A stretch of DNA of 64,000 nucleotides from Paenibacillus soyae (GTDB lineage: Bacteria; Bacillota; Bacilli; Paenibacillales; Paenibacillaceae). The notes below the pieces were generated by a model. It worked only from the letters and a program-made list of their open reading frames with translations. It was not told the DNA's origin and searched no databases. How positions within the stretch are numbered: position 1 is the stretch's first letter; the number at the start of each line of letters is the position of its first letter. Positions 36,619 through 49,730 of the stretch are shown in pieces. Position numbers and translations under genes: made by a program. The stretch is from assembly GCF_024623455.1 (NCBI RefSeq), contig NZ_JANIPJ010000006.1:124001-188000 (forward strand). The letters are read 5' to 3'.

Positions 36619-37620
36619 TTATCCTCCGATTTGGGACATGCGCCTGTCCGTGGGAACATGCGACAACGCGCCGTCTGCCAGCTTGGCCGCCATCTCGTGA
36701 TTTTCCGGCTTAATATCCATCGCCTTGGCGAACATCCTTCTGAGCGCGTCGGAATCGCCAAGGGCGCTTTTTACGTTCAGCTCGTCTACCCAATACAAGC
36801 ACGGCTTCAAATTGCCGTCCGCGGTCAGGCGGAGCCTGTTGCAATTTTTGCAGAAGTGGTCGCTGATCGGGTGAATGAGCCCGAACGATCCGACGCCCCC
36901 CGCGAATTCGAAGTCCTCGGAAGGACCGTTGCCCTTCACCTGATCCCGCCTAGCGACCTGATAGCCCTGCTCCTCCGCGATCTCCAGCACGCGGGACAAT
37001 GGCAAATACATCTTGCGCCAGTTGTCGTCCGCATGCCCGATCGGCATATATTCGATAAACCGCACGTGCAGAGGCTGCTCGTAAGCCATTTTTAGGAACG
37101 CCGCGATTTCGTCTTCGTTAATGCCTTTGAGCAGTACGCAGTTCAGCTTAATCGGATTGAAGCCTGCTTTGGCAGCGGCCTCGATGCCCTCCATTACCCG
37201 GCGGAGCTCGCTCCTTCTCGCGATAAAAGCGAATCTGGCGGGATCCAGCGTATCCAAGCTGATATTGACGCGGTTAAGTCCCGCCGCCTTTAAAGCATCC
37301 GCCTGCTTCGCCAGGAACACCCCGTTCGTCGTCAGCGATATGTCGTCGATGCCGGGAATGTCGGCAAGTCTCGCGATTAATCGATCCAGGTTCGGCCTAA
37401 CGAGCGGCTCTCCCCCGGTTATTCTAAGCTTCTTGATGCCCAGCCCGGCGCCCGCCTCCACGACCTCCACGATCTGGTCGTAGGTTAGAAGATTGGACGA
37501 TTCCGTGAAGGCCACCCCTTCCTCCGGCATGCAGTATACGCAGCGCAAATTGCAGCGGTCCGTCACGGATATTCTCAAATAATTATGAACGCGTCCAAAT
37601 CGGTCGGTCAACGCTTCCAT
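36619..37620 (-). CDS. moaA: GTP 3',8-cyclase MoaA
   Basis: 333 residues. The N-terminal cluster motif CNLRCVYC (CxxxCxxC) follows NYLRISVTDR. SAM-binding KLRITGGEPLVR is present. The second 4Fe-4S cluster site is FCKNCNRLRLTADG with a later Cys in LKPC. The chain ends in Gly-Gly (QIGG), needed for activity in MoaA. It catalyses the first step of molybdenum cofactor synthesis. GAGGGGGCGGGAG precedes the ATG. It is divergent from the moaD-moaE gene, so the two units flank a 100-bp shared promoter region. Confidence 0.96.
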   Translation of the reverse strand: MEALTDRFGRVHNYLRISVTDRCNLRCVYCMPEEGVAFTESSNLLTYDQIVEVVEAGAGLGIKKLRITGGEPLVRPNLDRLIARLADIPGIDDISLTTNGVFLAKQADALKAAGLNRVNISLDTLDPARFAFIARRSELRRVMEGIEAAAKAGFNPIKLNCVLLKGINEDEIAAFLKMAYEQPLHVRFIEYMPIGHADDNWRKMYLPLSRVLEIAEEQGYQVARRDQVKGNGPSEDFEFAGGVGSFGLIHPISDHFCKNCNRLRLTADGNLKPCLYWVDELNVKSALGDSDALRRMFAKAMDIKPENHEMAAKLADGALSHVPTDRRMSQIGG

Positions 37621-37720
37621 GCTCCCGCCCCCTCTCTAGTACCTCTAAGCATAACATTTTTTCGCCGATTATGGTATTCTAGAGACACGATTACGTCATA
37701 ACGATGAAAGGTTACATGAC

Positions 37721-38452
37721 ATGACATACGAGTGGAAAATCAAACTATTTGCGGGATTGCAGGAGCGGCTCGGCCGCAGCGAACTCATTCTTCATTCCGA
37801 CCGCGATAACTTGACCGTTCGCGAGCTCAAGGAGATGCTTGCTAAGGAATACCCGGACCATGCTTCGCTAATAGCGATCTCGTTCGCGGCGCGCAACCAC
37901 GCATACGCGGCAGACCAGATGCAGCTTAGCGCAAGGGACGAGCTGGCGCTGCTGCCTCCCGTGTCGGGCGGCGAAGAGGAACCGGCCGATGGCGGGGAGA
38001 ACGACGGCTTCTACGTCATTACCTCCGAGCCTATCGCCACGGACGACGTACTGCGCAAGGTGATCGTTAAGGAGCACGGCGCGTCCCTCGCCTTTGTCGG
38101 AACGACCCGGGAGTGGACCGAGGGGCAGCGTACGGTTCATCTCGAGTACGAAGCGTACGAGCCGATGGCGGTTGCCATGATGAAGCAGATCGGCGACGAA
38201 ATCGCGGAGCGTTGGCCCGGAGCCCTGTGCGCGATCAGCCACCGGATTGGCGTCGTTGGGCTCGCCGAGACCAGCGTGGTCATCGCGGTATCGGCCCCGC
38301 ACCGGGAGAGCTGCTACGACGCCAGCCGCTATGCGATCGAACGCCTTAAACAGATCGTGCCCATCTGGAAGAAAGAAATATGGGCGGACGGGTCCGAATG
38401 GAAAGGCCATCAGAAGGGGCCATGGGACCCTACGGCCGTGCTTAACGAATAA
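37721..38452 (+). CDS. MoaD-MoaE fusion (molybdopterin synthase, both subunits)
   Basis: 243 residues. Residues 1 to about 85 form a MoaD ubiquitin-like domain ending LALLPPVSGGEEE, where the Gly-Gly that is normally the free C-terminus is internal. After an acidic Gly-rich linker, MoaE begins near residue 95 (FYVITSEPI) with FVGTTREWTEG, LEYEAYEPMA, RIGVVGLAE, VIAVSAPHRESCYDA and the catalytic-type WKKEIWADGS. Molybdopterin synthase moves sulfur from the MoaD thiocarboxylate to precursor Z, so a fusion would need cleavage after Gly-Gly or an unusual mechanism; mycobacterial MoaX is a cleaved precedent. It is followed 19 nt later by a MoeB-like gene. Confidence 0.92.
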   Translation: MTYEWKIKLFAGLQERLGRSELILHSDRDNLTVRELKEMLAKEYPDHASLIAISFAARNHAYAADQMQLSARDELALLPPVSGGEEEPADGGENDGFYVITSEPIATDDVLRKVIVKEHGASLAFVGTTREWTEGQRTVHLEYEAYEPMAVAMMKQIGDEIAERWPGALCAISHRIGVVGLAETSVVIAVSAPHRESCYDASRYAIERLKQIVPIWKKEIWADGSEWKGHQKGPWDPTAVLNE

Positions 38453-38471
38453 AGCGGGAGGAGCCGGAATC

Positions 38472-39524
38472 ATGCATCCACATACAGAGAGCAACGCGGA
38501 GGACAGATACTCCCGCCAAATCCGCTTCGCGCGCATCGGCCGGCAGGGCCAAGCCATGCTGCAGGACAGCCGCGTCGCCATCGTCGGCATGGGCGCGCTC
38601 GGCTCCGTCCTCGGCCAGCATCTGGTGCGGGCAGGCATTGGCTGCGTCCGGTTGATCGACCGCGACGTCATCGAGTGGAGCAACCTGCAGCGCCAGATGC
38701 TGTATACAGAGCAGGACGCGATGGAGCTGCTGCCCAAGGCCGAGGCCGCGGCGCGCCGTCTGCGCGCGATAAACAGCACGGTTAAGATCGAGCCCTATAC
38801 GGCCGATTTGACGCCCGCGAACGCGGAGGAGCTGCTTGACGGCGCGCAGCTCATTCTGGACGGGTCGGACAATTTCACGGTCCGCTCCTTAATCAATGAT
38901 TACAGCGTGAAGCACGGCGTTCCTTGGGTTTACGGAGGCGCAGTCGGCGCGTCCGGCATGACGATGACGTTTCGCCCCGGCGTTACGGCCTGTTACCGCT
39001 GCCTGTTCCCGGATTCCCCTGCCCCCGGAACGACCGATACATGCGAGACGGCCGGCGTCATATCCCCCATTATCGATATTATTGCCTCCATACAAGCCGC
39101 AGAAGCGATAAAACTATTATCCGGCAACGAAGCCGCCCTCCACGGCACCTTGTTCCAGGTTGACCTGTGGAACCATTCCTGGCTGCCGATCGACATGAGC
39201 CACGCAAAGCGCGCGGACTGCCCGGCTTGCGTCAGGCGTCAACTCCATTACTTGGAGCAGCATACCGCGGAGACGGTCGCCGTTGCCTTGTGCGGGCGCG
39301 AGTCTGTCCATCTGACGCCCGGCACCCAGGCCGAGCTGGATTTATCCTTGCTATCCGGCAAGCTGTCAGCGGCGGGCAGCGTGACAGCTAACGCCTTTCT
39401 GCTCAAAGTAGCCATGCCCGGAGAAATGACGTTCGTCCTATTCCGAGACGGGAGGGCTATCGTGCAAGGGACCGAGGATCTTGCAAAAGCAAGGTCGATT
39501 TATGCCGAATTATTAGGTGTTTAG
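38472..39524 (+). CDS. ThiF/MoeB/HesA-family adenylyltransferase
   Basis: 350 residues from the ATG with GGGAGGAG upstream. The E1-like fold has VAIVGMGALGSVLGQHLVRAG for ATP binding and LIDRDVIEWSNLQRQMLYTE. The zinc site is CYRCLFP together with CPACVRRQ. There is no rhodanese domain. These enzymes adenylate the C-terminal glycine of MoaD or ThiS. Next to a moaD-moaE fusion, a MoeB role is most likely; it may also serve thiamine synthesis, as the single E1-like protein in many Bacillales. It is in the same operon as the fusion gene. Confidence 0.9.
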   Translation: MHPHTESNAEDRYSRQIRFARIGRQGQAMLQDSRVAIVGMGALGSVLGQHLVRAGIGCVRLIDRDVIEWSNLQRQMLYTEQDAMELLPKAEAAARRLRAINSTVKIEPYTADLTPANAEELLDGAQLILDGSDNFTVRSLINDYSVKHGVPWVYGGAVGASGMTMTFRPGVTACYRCLFPDSPAPGTTDTCETAGVISPIIDIIASIQAAEAIKLLSGNEAALHGTLFQVDLWNHSWLPIDMSHAKRADCPACVRRQLHYLEQHTAETVAVALCGRESVHLTPGTQAELDLSLLSGKLSAAGSVTANAFLLKVAMPGEMTFVLFRDGRAIVQGTEDLAKARSIYAELLGV

Positions 39525-39650
39525 CCGCATTTCGGCATCCCTCATATTGCCATTTTCAGAATTGATTGTTACTATAAAGGAATGAATCTTGCTACTATTC
39601 TCTCAAAAGTTAGTAGAAGAATGCACAATCCCAATTTCTGAGGTGTCTCT

Positions 39651-40724
39651 ATGCGCATTCATGTAACCGATATAATTGATGGAGACCAATTGAGCGGCGA
39701 TGTCTTTAACGACTACGGACTCCATGTACTGTCCAAAGGAACTAAGCTCTATAAATCCGAGATCTCGCGATTGCTGCAGCATCATATCGATTTTGTAGAC
39801 ATTATGGAACGGTCGCAGCCGTCATCCGAAGAAGAGCCTTCTATTGCCGGGCGCACGCTGGAATCGACGGTGAATCCGAAGTGGCTGCCTAAGGTGCAGC
39901 CGATTTACGAGAACGCTGTCAAAAGCTTCGAGAAGTTTTTTAGCGCGGCGTTAGAGACCGGCAAGGTGGACGATGCCGAGGTAACGAACGTGCTCCAGCC
40001 GCTTCTCAATAACCTGCAGCTCGAACGGGACGTCGTGTCGATGCTGCTGCTCTTGAATACGCAAGATGACTATACGTACCAGCATTCCGTTCAAGTCGGA
40101 ATGTTATCCTATTATTTGGCGACCTGGCTCGGCTATTCGAATAACGAAGCAGCCAAGATCGGCAAAGCCGGCTTCCTTCACGACATCGGCAAGTGCCGCA
40201 TCGAAGATGCCATCCTGAACAAGCCCGGCAAGCTAACCCCAGAGGAATATGAAGAGGTCAAACGTCACACCGAATATGGACATGAGATCATTCTACGTTC
40301 GTTCGAAGATTCCTCTCTTGCTTTAGGGGCGCTCCAGCATCATGAGCGCGTGGACGGAACGGGATATCCGGGCAAGCTAAGCGGAGATGAAATCCATCCG
40401 ATCTCCAAGATTATCGCCGTCGTCGACATATACAGCGCGATGATCTCGGCGCGCGTCTATCAGAAGGAGCGCGATTTGCTGTATGTGCTCAGGGAGCTGC
40501 ACCGTCTCAGCTTCAAAGAGCTGGATCCCGTTACGACGCATACATTCATCAAGCATATGATCCCGAACTTTATCGGGAAGCACGTGCAGCTTAGCAACGG
40601 GGATATCGGCGTCATCGTCATGACGCATCCGACGGAATTTTTCCGTCCGCTCATCCAGATTAGCGAGGCGTTTATCGATCTGACCGTCGAACGCGACTAC
40701 GAAATTACGCATGTGTATATGTAA
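39651..40724 (+). CDS. HD-GYP domain protein (second copy)
   Basis: 357 residues, related to the protein at 33869-34990 in order of domains. The N-terminal part is MRIHVTDIIDGDQLSGDVF followed by GLHVLSKGTKLY. The HD-GYP core is FLHDIGKCRIEDAIL and HHERVDGTGYPGKLSGDEIH. It is predicted to degrade cyclic di-GMP in the cytosol. GAGGTGTC lies upstream of the ATG. It stands alone between the moa genes and the terminator shared with sufB. Confidence 0.9.
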   Translation: MRIHVTDIIDGDQLSGDVFNDYGLHVLSKGTKLYKSEISRLLQHHIDFVDIMERSQPSSEEEPSIAGRTLESTVNPKWLPKVQPIYENAVKSFEKFFSAALETGKVDDAEVTNVLQPLLNNLQLERDVVSMLLLLNTQDDYTYQHSVQVGMLSYYLATWLGYSNNEAAKIGKAGFLHDIGKCRIEDAILNKPGKLTPEEYEEVKRHTEYGHEIILRSFEDSSLALGALQHHERVDGTGYPGKLSGDEIHPISKIIAVVDIYSAMISARVYQKERDLLYVLRELHRLSFKELDPVTTHTFIKHMIPNFIGKHVQLSNGDIGVIVMTHPTEFFRPLIQISEAFIDLTVERDYEITHVYM

Positions 40725-40744
40725 TGAATGATAGATCATCATAA

Positions 40745-40788
40745 AAAATGCCCTGTTCGCCTACTTGGTAGGTCGAACAGGGCATTTT
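40745..40788. terminator. Bidirectional terminator between HD-GYP gene and suf operon
   Basis: A perfect 15-bp stem AAAATGCCCTGTTCG / CGAACAGGGCATTTT contains an inner CCTAC-TTG-GTAGG stem. It has A-runs on the left and T-runs on the right, so it serves the convergent genes on both sides. Confidence 0.93.
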
Positions 40789-40791
40789 GGT

Positions 40792-42189
40792 TTAACCGAT
40801 GGAGCCTTCCATCTCGAATTTGATCAGTCGGTTCATCTCGACCGCATACTCCATTGGGAGTTCTTTGGTGAACGGCTCGATGAAGCCCATGACGATCATT
40901 TGCGTTGCTTCGTCTTCCGTCAAGCCGCGGCTCATCAGGTAGAACAGCTGATCCTCGGAAACCTTCGAAACCGTCGCTTCGTGCTCGAGGGTAATGTTAT
41001 CGTTCAAAATTTCGTTATACGGAATCGTATCCGAAGTCGATTCGTTATCCAAGATCAACGTATCGCATTTGATGTTCGATTTCGCGCCGTCGGAGTTGCG
41101 TCCGAACGAGGCCAGACCGCGGTACGTCACTTTTCCGCCGTGCTTGGAGATCGATTTGGATACGATTGTCGAGCTTGTGTCAGGCGCCAGATGCGTCATC
41201 TTCGCCCCGGCGTCTTGGTGCTGGCCTTTGCCCGCAACGGCGATGGACAATACCATGCCTTTTGCGCCGCGGCCGCGCAGCACGACTGCCGGATATTTCA
41301 TCGTCAGCTTGGAGCCGATGTTGCCGTCAATCCATTCCATTTGCGCGTTCTCATCCGCAACGGCACGTTTCGTCACCAGGTTGTAGATGTTCGGCGCCCA
41401 GTTCTGGATCGTTGTATAACGAACGCGGGAATCCTTCTTGCAGAGAATCTCGACAACCGCGCTGTGCAGCGAGTTCGTGCTGTAGATCGGGGCCGTACAG
41501 CCTTCTACGTAATGCACGGAGCTGCCTTCGTCCGCGATGATCAGCGTACGCTCGAATTGGCCCATATTTTCGGAGTTGATCCGGAAATAAGCTTGCAACG
41601 GGATTTCGCACTGAACGCCTTTCGGTACGTAGATAAAGCTTCCGCCCGACCATACCGCGCTGTTCAGAGCCGCGAACTTATTGTCGTTCGGAGGAATAAT
41701 CGTGCCGAAATATTCTTTCATTAGCTCCGGATATTCGCGAAGCGCCGTATCCGTGTCGGTGAAGATAACGCCTTGCTTCTCCAGGTCCTCTTGCATGCTG
41801 TGGTAGACAACCTCGGATTCGTATTGCGCCGATACGCCCGCAAGGAACTTCTGTTCCGCTTCCGGAATACCCAGCTTGTCGAACGTTTCCTTAATTTCCT
41901 GAGGAACTTCTTCCCACGTTTTGCCTTGCTTCTCGGATGGCTTCACGTAATACTGGATATCGTCGAAATCCAGATCGTCCAAGTCGCCGCCCCAGCGCGG
42001 CATTGGCATCTTGTTGAATTGCTCCAGCGATTTCAGACGGAATTCCAGCATCCACTCCGGCTCGTTCTTCATCTCGGAGATCGTGCGGACGATTTCCGGC
42101 GTAAGACCTTTACCCGATTGGAAGATCGCCTTATGTTCGTCGCGGAAGCCATACTTGTATTCTTCCATTTCCGGCATTGATTTTGCCAT
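40792..42189 (-). CDS. sufB: Fe-S cluster assembly scaffold SufB
   Basis: 465 residues. Family features include [17 protein letters not shown] at the N-terminus, [20 protein letters not shown], the Cys-containing [20 protein letters not shown] and the C-terminal [18 protein letters not shown]-like end. SufB forms the SufBC2D complex where Fe-S clusters are built. It is the last gene of the sufCDSUB operon, in the same order as in B. subtilis. Confidence 0.97.
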   Translation of the reverse strand: MAKSMPEMEEYKYGFRDEHKAIFQSGKGLTPEIVRTISEMKNEPEWMLEFRLKSLEQFNKMPMPRWGGDLDDLDFDDIQYYVKPSEKQGKTWEEVPQEIKETFDKLGIPEAEQKFLAGVSAQYESEVVYHSMQEDLEKQGVIFTDTDTALREYPELMKEYFGTIIPPNDNKFAALNSAVWSGGSFIYVPKGVQCEIPLQAYFRINSENMGQFERTLIIADEGSSVHYVEGCTAPIYSTNSLHSAVVEILCKKDSRVRYTTIQNWAPNIYNLVTKRAVADENAQMEWIDGNIGSKLTMKYPAVVLRGRGAKGMVLSIAVAGKGQHQDAGAKMTHLAPDTSSTIVSKSISKHGGKVTYRGLASFGRNSDGAKSNIKCDTLILDNESTSDTIPYNEILNDNITLEHEATVSKVSEDQLFYLMSRGLTEDEATQMIVMGFIEPFTKELPMEYAVEMNRLIKFEMEGSIG

Positions 42190-42225
42190 GGTGTCTCACT
42201 CCTTATTGATATTTTGATTCAGATC

Positions 42226-45162
<2,937 letters not shown>

Positions 45163-45183
45163 TTCGTAATCCCCCTTCTCCGA

Positions 45184-45963
45184 TTAAGCCTGGCCGACCG
45201 TTTCGTCTTGAATGCCAAGTTCTTCTTTTACCCAGTCGTAGCCTTCGTTCTCCAGACGCTGAGCAAGCTCAGGTCCGCCGGATTTGACGATGCGTCCTTG
45301 CATCATAACGTGGACGAAGTCCGGCGTAATATAGTTAAGCAGACGCTGATAATGCGTGATGATCAGGAAGCCGCGGTCTTCGGAACGCATAGCGTTCACG
45401 CCGTTGGCAACGATGCGGAGCGCGTCGATGTCGAGACCGGAATCGATTTCGTCGAGCACGACGATCTTTGGATCCAGCAGCATCATTTGAAGAATTTCGT
45501 TCCGTTTCTTCTCGCCGCCGGAGAAGCCTTCGTTCAAGTAGCGGTGAGCGAACTCAGGATTCATTTCCAGTTCTTTCATCTTGCCTTCCATTTGGCGGAT
45601 GAACTTGATGAGCGAGATCTCGTTGCCTTCTTCACGGCGGGCGTTAATCGCGCTGCGAAGGAAGTCGGAGTTCGTCACGCCTGGAATTTCGCTTGGGTAC
45701 TGCATCGCGAGGAACAGGCCAGCGCGCGCTCTCTCGTCGGTCTCCATCTCCATCAGGTCTTCGCCGTCAAGGGAGGCGCTGCCTGCTGTTACTTCATATT
45801 TAGGATGGCCCATCAGCGCGGAAGCAAGAGTCGATTTACCCGTTCCGTTCGGACCCATGATCGCGTGGATTTCTCCGCCTTTGATCTCCAGGTTGATGCC
45901 TTTCAGAATTTCTTTTCCTTCGATTTCGGCTTTCAGGCCGTCGATGACAAAATGCGTTGCCAT
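45184..45963 (-). CDS. sufC: Fe-S assembly ATPase SufC
   Basis: 259 residues, ABC-type ATPase. Walker A is [11 protein letters not shown], the signature is [14 protein letters not shown], Walker B is [12 protein letters not shown], and the switch His is in [11 protein letters not shown]. It powers structural change in the SufBC2D scaffold. It is the first gene of the operon, behind a strong promoter and a Fur-like palindromic region. Confidence 0.97.
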   Translation of the reverse strand: MATHFVIDGLKAEIEGKEILKGINLEIKGGEIHAIMGPNGTGKSTLASALMGHPKYEVTAGSASLDGEDLMEMETDERARAGLFLAMQYPSEIPGVTNSDFLRSAINARREEGNEISLIKFIRQMEGKMKELEMNPEFAHRYLNEGFSGGEKKRNEILQMMLLDPKIVVLDEIDSGLDIDALRIVANGVNAMRSEDRGFLIITHYQRLLNYITPDFVHVMMQGRIVKSGGPELAQRLENEGYDWVKEELGIQDETVGQA

Positions 45964-46004
45964 ATTATACTGATCCCTCCAAGGTTGGTTTACTTCGTCG
46001 ATTG

Positions 46005-46059
46005 CTGATTCTCACTGATTCTCAATAATCATTATAATTTAACTTTTGTTATAAATCAA
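46005..46059 (-). promoter_or_regulatory. suf operon promoter with Fur-like operator
   Basis: On the minus strand TTGATT (-35), 17 bp, TATAAT (-10) form a strong promoter. Overlapping the -10 and start region is ATAATGATTATTGAGAATCA followed by a second GAGAATCA, resembling a Fur box with a direct repeat. Promoter confidence is high; the Fur assignment is by eye only. Confidence 0.65.
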
Positions 46060-46107
46060 CGCAAGAGGCGTCACGAAAGGCGAATCCTCCCGAGTTTCAT
46101 AACATCT

Positions 46108-46692
46108 TCATCTTCCTAATGCCGACAAAATCCGCCGCTTCTCCTCTTCGAACCGCTCGTCCGTCATAACAGGCTTCATGGCGGGCTCCGCGACCGGATC
46201 CTCCAGGCTTACCCACGATTTGCACCCGGTATACGCGGGCCTCATCGGCGCGAGGATCGGCTCCTCGAGCTTGTAGACCTTGAGAATCAGCAAATGCAGC
46301 GGCTTCTTGCGCTTCCACTTGAGCCTCTCCTCCGCGAACGTGTCGGTCCAGATATGCAGCTCCCTCAGCTTATCGAGCGTTTCCTGATCGTTGATTTCGA
46401 TATCTTGAACCGCTTCGGCATACGCTTCGAGCTTGATCGTGTCCGCTTCCGGCGACCATTCCTTCAGCGTCTCGTCCATCTCCTCCTGGAAGGGCTCCTT
46501 GAGCAGCTCTTTCCGCTGGTGCTCGTAGGCGGGCATTAAGTAGAAGCTTTGGCTTAGCAGCCGGAAATCCCGCGTTTCTTCAATAATACCGCCTTTGCGC
46601 ATTACGAGGATCTGCTTGCCTTCTTGCAGCGCCTTAACCGATACAGCCCATTCCTTAAGAGCGATCGCCTCCCGGCTAATCTGTCGTTCCAT
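46108..46692 (-). CDS. DUF1802 family protein
   Basis: 194 residues from the ATG preceded by GGGAGAG; an upstream in-frame ATG lacks a site. The N-terminal block EAIALKEWAVSVKALQEGKQ followed by ILVMRKGGIIEE is diagnostic of DUF1802. The rest is helical and charged (KEPFQEEMDETLKEWSPEAD). Function is unknown; proteins of the family are cytosolic. Divergent from mtnK. Confidence 0.8.
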   Translation of the reverse strand: MERQISREAIALKEWAVSVKALQEGKQILVMRKGGIIEETRDFRLLSQSFYLMPAYEHQRKELLKEPFQEEMDETLKEWSPEADTIKLEAYAEAVQDIEINDQETLDKLRELHIWTDTFAEERLKWKRKKPLHLLILKVYKLEEPILAPMRPAYTGCKSWVSLEDPVAEPAMKPVMTDERFEEEKRRILSALGR

Positions 46693-46869
46693 GCTTTCTC
46701 TCCCATCCTTTCGGCATTCCATGAAGCTTCGCCGCCTTTTCTCTATTTTGAAAAAAACAGCGCATGAAGTCAATCATTGACGGGATAAGGTATTCCATGC
46801 CGAAAAATTATCCATTATACTAAAAGGCATGGTATCTGAACGACCAGATCAATTCGGAGGTGTGCGAAC

Positions 46870-48081
46870 ATGTCTACCTATCATCCCTTGAGCGAACAAG
46901 AAGCGATTCGGATCGCCCAGGATATTGAAGGATTTTTCCCGCCCGGCGCCTCTCTTGCTTGCAGAGAGATCGGCGACGGCAACTTGAACCTTGTATTCCA
47001 TATTACGGACGGCGTCAGCGGCAAGAGCCTTATTATGAAGCAAGCCCTTCCTTACGCTAAGGTCGTCGGCGAGTCCTGGCCGCTTACTCTCGACAGAGCC
47101 CGCATCGAAAGCGAGAAGCTTCTGATCGAGGGCAAGCTCGTTCCCGGACTGGTTCCGGCCGTGTACCAGTACAATCCGGAGCTTGCGCTTACGGTTATGG
47201 AAGACTTAAGCGATCATGTCATCATGAGACAAGGCCTGATGAACGGCACGCGATATCCGTTGTTCGCCGACCATATTTCTACTTTCATGGCCCGGACTTT
47301 ATTCTTCACATCCGATCTCGGAATGAACCAGCAAGAGAAGAAGCTCCAAGTGAAAGCGTTCATTAACCCCGAGCTGTGCAAAATTACGGAGGATCTCATC
47401 TTCGACGATCCGTATACGGACTCGCCGAACAACAGCTTCAATCCCGCGATCCGGGACGCCGCGGAAGCATTGTGGACAGACGGGGAGCTCCACCTGGAAG
47501 TCGCGATTCTGCGCGACAAATTTTTGACGAACGCCCAAGCGCTTCTGCACGGGGATCTGCATACCGGCAGTATTTTCGCGACGCCGGCTTCGACGAAGGT
47601 GATCGATCCCGAATTCGCGTTCTACGGACCGATGGGCTTCGATGTCGGCGCCGTATTCGCCAATTTGCTCCTAAACTTCGCAGGCCAGGAGCATTGGAGC
47701 GGAGACGCGAATGCCCGCGCCGAATTCCGCCAATACTTGCTAGATACGATTGTAGACACTTGGCATCAGTTCGACGAGAAGTTCCGCGCCCTTTGGAACG
47801 AGCACGGCGTGGACCGTCTAGCTTCCGCCGCCGCCGGCTATCAGGAATTTTATATGCGCAGGCTTCTCCAAGACACGATCGGCTTCGCCGGCTGCAAGAT
47901 CGTGCGCCGGATCGTTGGCTTGTCCCATGTCGCCGATATCGACCGCATCCCGGACGACGCTAGCCGCGAGCGGGCTCAAAGACTTGCCCTCGCGATCGGC
48001 ACAAGCCTGATCAAACGAAGCAGAACGGCAGTATCCATTCAAGAGCTGATCGATGCGGCCAAATCCGCAATCAGCCAATAA
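46870..48081 (+). CDS. mtnK: S-methyl-5-thioribose kinase MtnK
   Basis: 403 residues, the family length. A kinase fold similar to choline/aminoglycoside kinases: [10 protein letters not shown] near the N-terminus, catalytic [12 protein letters not shown] (Brenner-type HxD), metal-binding [17 protein letters not shown], and the end near [12 protein letters not shown]. It phosphorylates methylthioribose in methionine salvage. GGAGGTG precedes the ATG. It forms an operon with mtnA 32 nt downstream. No S-box riboswitch was found in its leader. Confidence 0.95.
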   Translation: MSTYHPLSEQEAIRIAQDIEGFFPPGASLACREIGDGNLNLVFHITDGVSGKSLIMKQALPYAKVVGESWPLTLDRARIESEKLLIEGKLVPGLVPAVYQYNPELALTVMEDLSDHVIMRQGLMNGTRYPLFADHISTFMARTLFFTSDLGMNQQEKKLQVKAFINPELCKITEDLIFDDPYTDSPNNSFNPAIRDAAEALWTDGELHLEVAILRDKFLTNAQALLHGDLHTGSIFATPASTKVIDPEFAFYGPMGFDVGAVFANLLLNFAGQEHWSGDANARAEFRQYLLDTIVDTWHQFDEKFRALWNEHGVDRLASAAAGYQEFYMRRLLQDTIGFAGCKIVRRIVGLSHVADIDRIPDDASRERAQRLALAIGTSLIKRSRTAVSIQELIDAAKSAISQ

Positions 48082-48113
48082 CGCACGCACGAGAGAAAAG
48101 AGGTACTCAAAGC

Positions 48114-49169
48114 ATGACAGGAACTTACGCTGGCCTGCAATCCGTTATATGGACAGGCGACAAGCTTGACCTGCTCGACCAACGGCTGCTGCCGGAGGAA
48201 ATCGTTTATTTGCCGCTCACGAGTGCGGAGGACGTATGGGAAGCGATCCGCCATTTGAAGGTGCGCGGAGCTCCTGCGATCGGCATTTCCGCCGCTTACG
48301 GCGTTGTGCTGGGCAGCAGCTCCGCAACCACGCTTGAAGAATGGAGCGCGGCCGTTCAGAAGGAAGCGGAATATTTGGCAACGTCCCGGCCGACCGCCGT
48401 CAACTTGTTCTGGGCGCTCGACCGGATGAAAGCCGCCGCGTCCCGATTTGTCGAATCGGGATTGACGCTCGAGTCCTGCAAGGAAGCACTGATCCAAGAG
48501 GCGATCGCCATTCAAAGCGAAGACGAAGAGACGAACCGCCTGATCGGCGAGCACGCGCTTACCCTGTTCAAGGACGATATGGGCGTGCTGACGCATTGCA
48601 ACGCGGGGGGACTCGCCACCGCCAAGTACGGAACGGCTCTCGCCCCGTTCTATCTCGCGAAGGAGCAAGGCATGAACATCCGCGTATTCGCGGATGAGAC
48701 TCGTCCGGTATTGCAAGGCGCGCGCCTTACGGCGTTCGAGCTGCAGCAAGCGGGAGTGGACGTGACGCTGATCTGCGACAACATGGCCGGCATGGTCATG
48801 TCCAAGGGCTGGGTCGACGCCGTTATCGTCGGCACGGACCGCGTCGCCGCCAACGGCGATGTCGCGAACAAGATAGGCACGTACAGCGTAGCCGTGTTGG
48901 CCAAAGCCCACGGTATTCCGTTCTATGTAGCTTGTCCTTTGTCAACGATTGACCTTGGCACGCCGACAGGAGCGGACATTCCGATTGAAGAACGGGGAGC
49001 CGAGGAGATTACGGAGGGCTTCGGCAAACGCACGGCGCCGGAAGGCGTCAAAGTATTTAATCCCGCGTTCGACGTAACCCCTCATGAATATGTAACGGCA
49101 ATCATTACCGAGAAAGGCATTGTGCGGGCGCCATTCGAGGAAAATCTGCGCAAGCTGTTCGAGGCTTGA
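48114..49169 (+). CDS. mtnA: Methylthioribose-1-phosphate isomerase MtnA
   Basis: 351 residues, homologous to eIF2B-alpha. Signature segments are [16 protein letters not shown], the active-site Cys in [14 protein letters not shown], and [19 protein letters not shown] with the catalytic Asp. It converts MTR-1-phosphate to MTRu-1-phosphate in methionine salvage. AGAGGTA lies upstream. It is followed by a hairpin shared with yunC. Confidence 0.96.
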   Translation: MTGTYAGLQSVIWTGDKLDLLDQRLLPEEIVYLPLTSAEDVWEAIRHLKVRGAPAIGISAAYGVVLGSSSATTLEEWSAAVQKEAEYLATSRPTAVNLFWALDRMKAAASRFVESGLTLESCKEALIQEAIAIQSEDEETNRLIGEHALTLFKDDMGVLTHCNAGGLATAKYGTALAPFYLAKEQGMNIRVFADETRPVLQGARLTAFELQQAGVDVTLICDNMAGMVMSKGWVDAVIVGTDRVAANGDVANKIGTYSVAVLAKAHGIPFYVACPLSTIDLGTPTGADIPIEERGAEEITEGFGKRTAPEGVKVFNPAFDVTPHEYVTAIITEKGIVRAPFEENLRKLFEA

Positions 49170-49180
49170 TCAGAGATTCG

Positions 49181-49215
49181 GCAGCCCCTGCTTACGCAAC
49201 GAACCGGGGCTGCCA
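49181..49215. terminator. Hairpin between convergent mtnA and yunC
   Basis: A perfect 9-bp stem GGCAGCCCC / GGGGCTGCC with a 17-nt loop. Neither side has a clear T-run, so it may be a weak or factor-assisted terminator. Confidence 0.5.
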
Positions 49216-49261
49216 TCTATACAGCATAACGGATGTCTATCCTTCTGGAATTGGAAACCCT

Positions 49262-49567
49262 TTATAGCATTAGGCGCAGAGCCTCCGAGCCTTTCATTCC
49301 TGCGACAATACCCAGCGATTCCGCTTTGAGCGTAACCGATTCCAATGGAGCATCCATTAGCTCTTCCAACGTACGGACGCCGACCGCGCGACCCGCGATG
49401 ATTTCCCGTTCGCTCAGCTTCTCGTTGAGGAGGGCAACATCAAGCGCTCCGCACATAATGTATCCTCGGTCCGTCGAGATGGAAAGGAGAGTCGTCTTGG
49501 GCAGCTTCACCTCTGCGCCAAGCACGGTTTCCCCGCTCTCCAGCCGGAAAGGAACCAACCGCATCAT
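49262..49567 (-). CDS. yunC: YunC family protein (DUF1805)
   Basis: 101 residues from tandem ATG codons 7 nt after AAGGAGGTGG. The core VKLPKTTLLSISTDRGYIMC, then GALDVALLNEKLSERE and IIAGRAVGVRTLEEL, closely matches B. subtilis YunC. Structure-solved members are small cytosolic proteins, and the function is unknown. It stands alone here, separated from yunD. Confidence 0.92.
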   Translation of the reverse strand: MMRLVPFRLESGETVLGAEVKLPKTTLLSISTDRGYIMCGALDVALLNEKLSEREIIAGRAVGVRTLEELMDAPLESVTLKAESLGIVAGMKGSEALRLML

Positions 49568-49730
49568 ATCGTATCCACCTCCTTCGGCATGAATGTCGCA
49601 TACTGACTGCACAACCAGTATATGCGGCAAAACAAGCGCAGTGTGGATAAATGCTCATATTGGTCAAAGAATGAGGCAATAGACAATTCGTTAGAGCTGC
49701 ATGACTTCATAAAGCGGCGGGGGAGAAACC

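Noticed and set aside
46693-46869. S-box (SAM) riboswitch in front of mtnK
   Set aside because: Such elements are common before mtnKA in Bacillales, but the conserved S-box blocks and a leader terminator are absent in this short divergent region.
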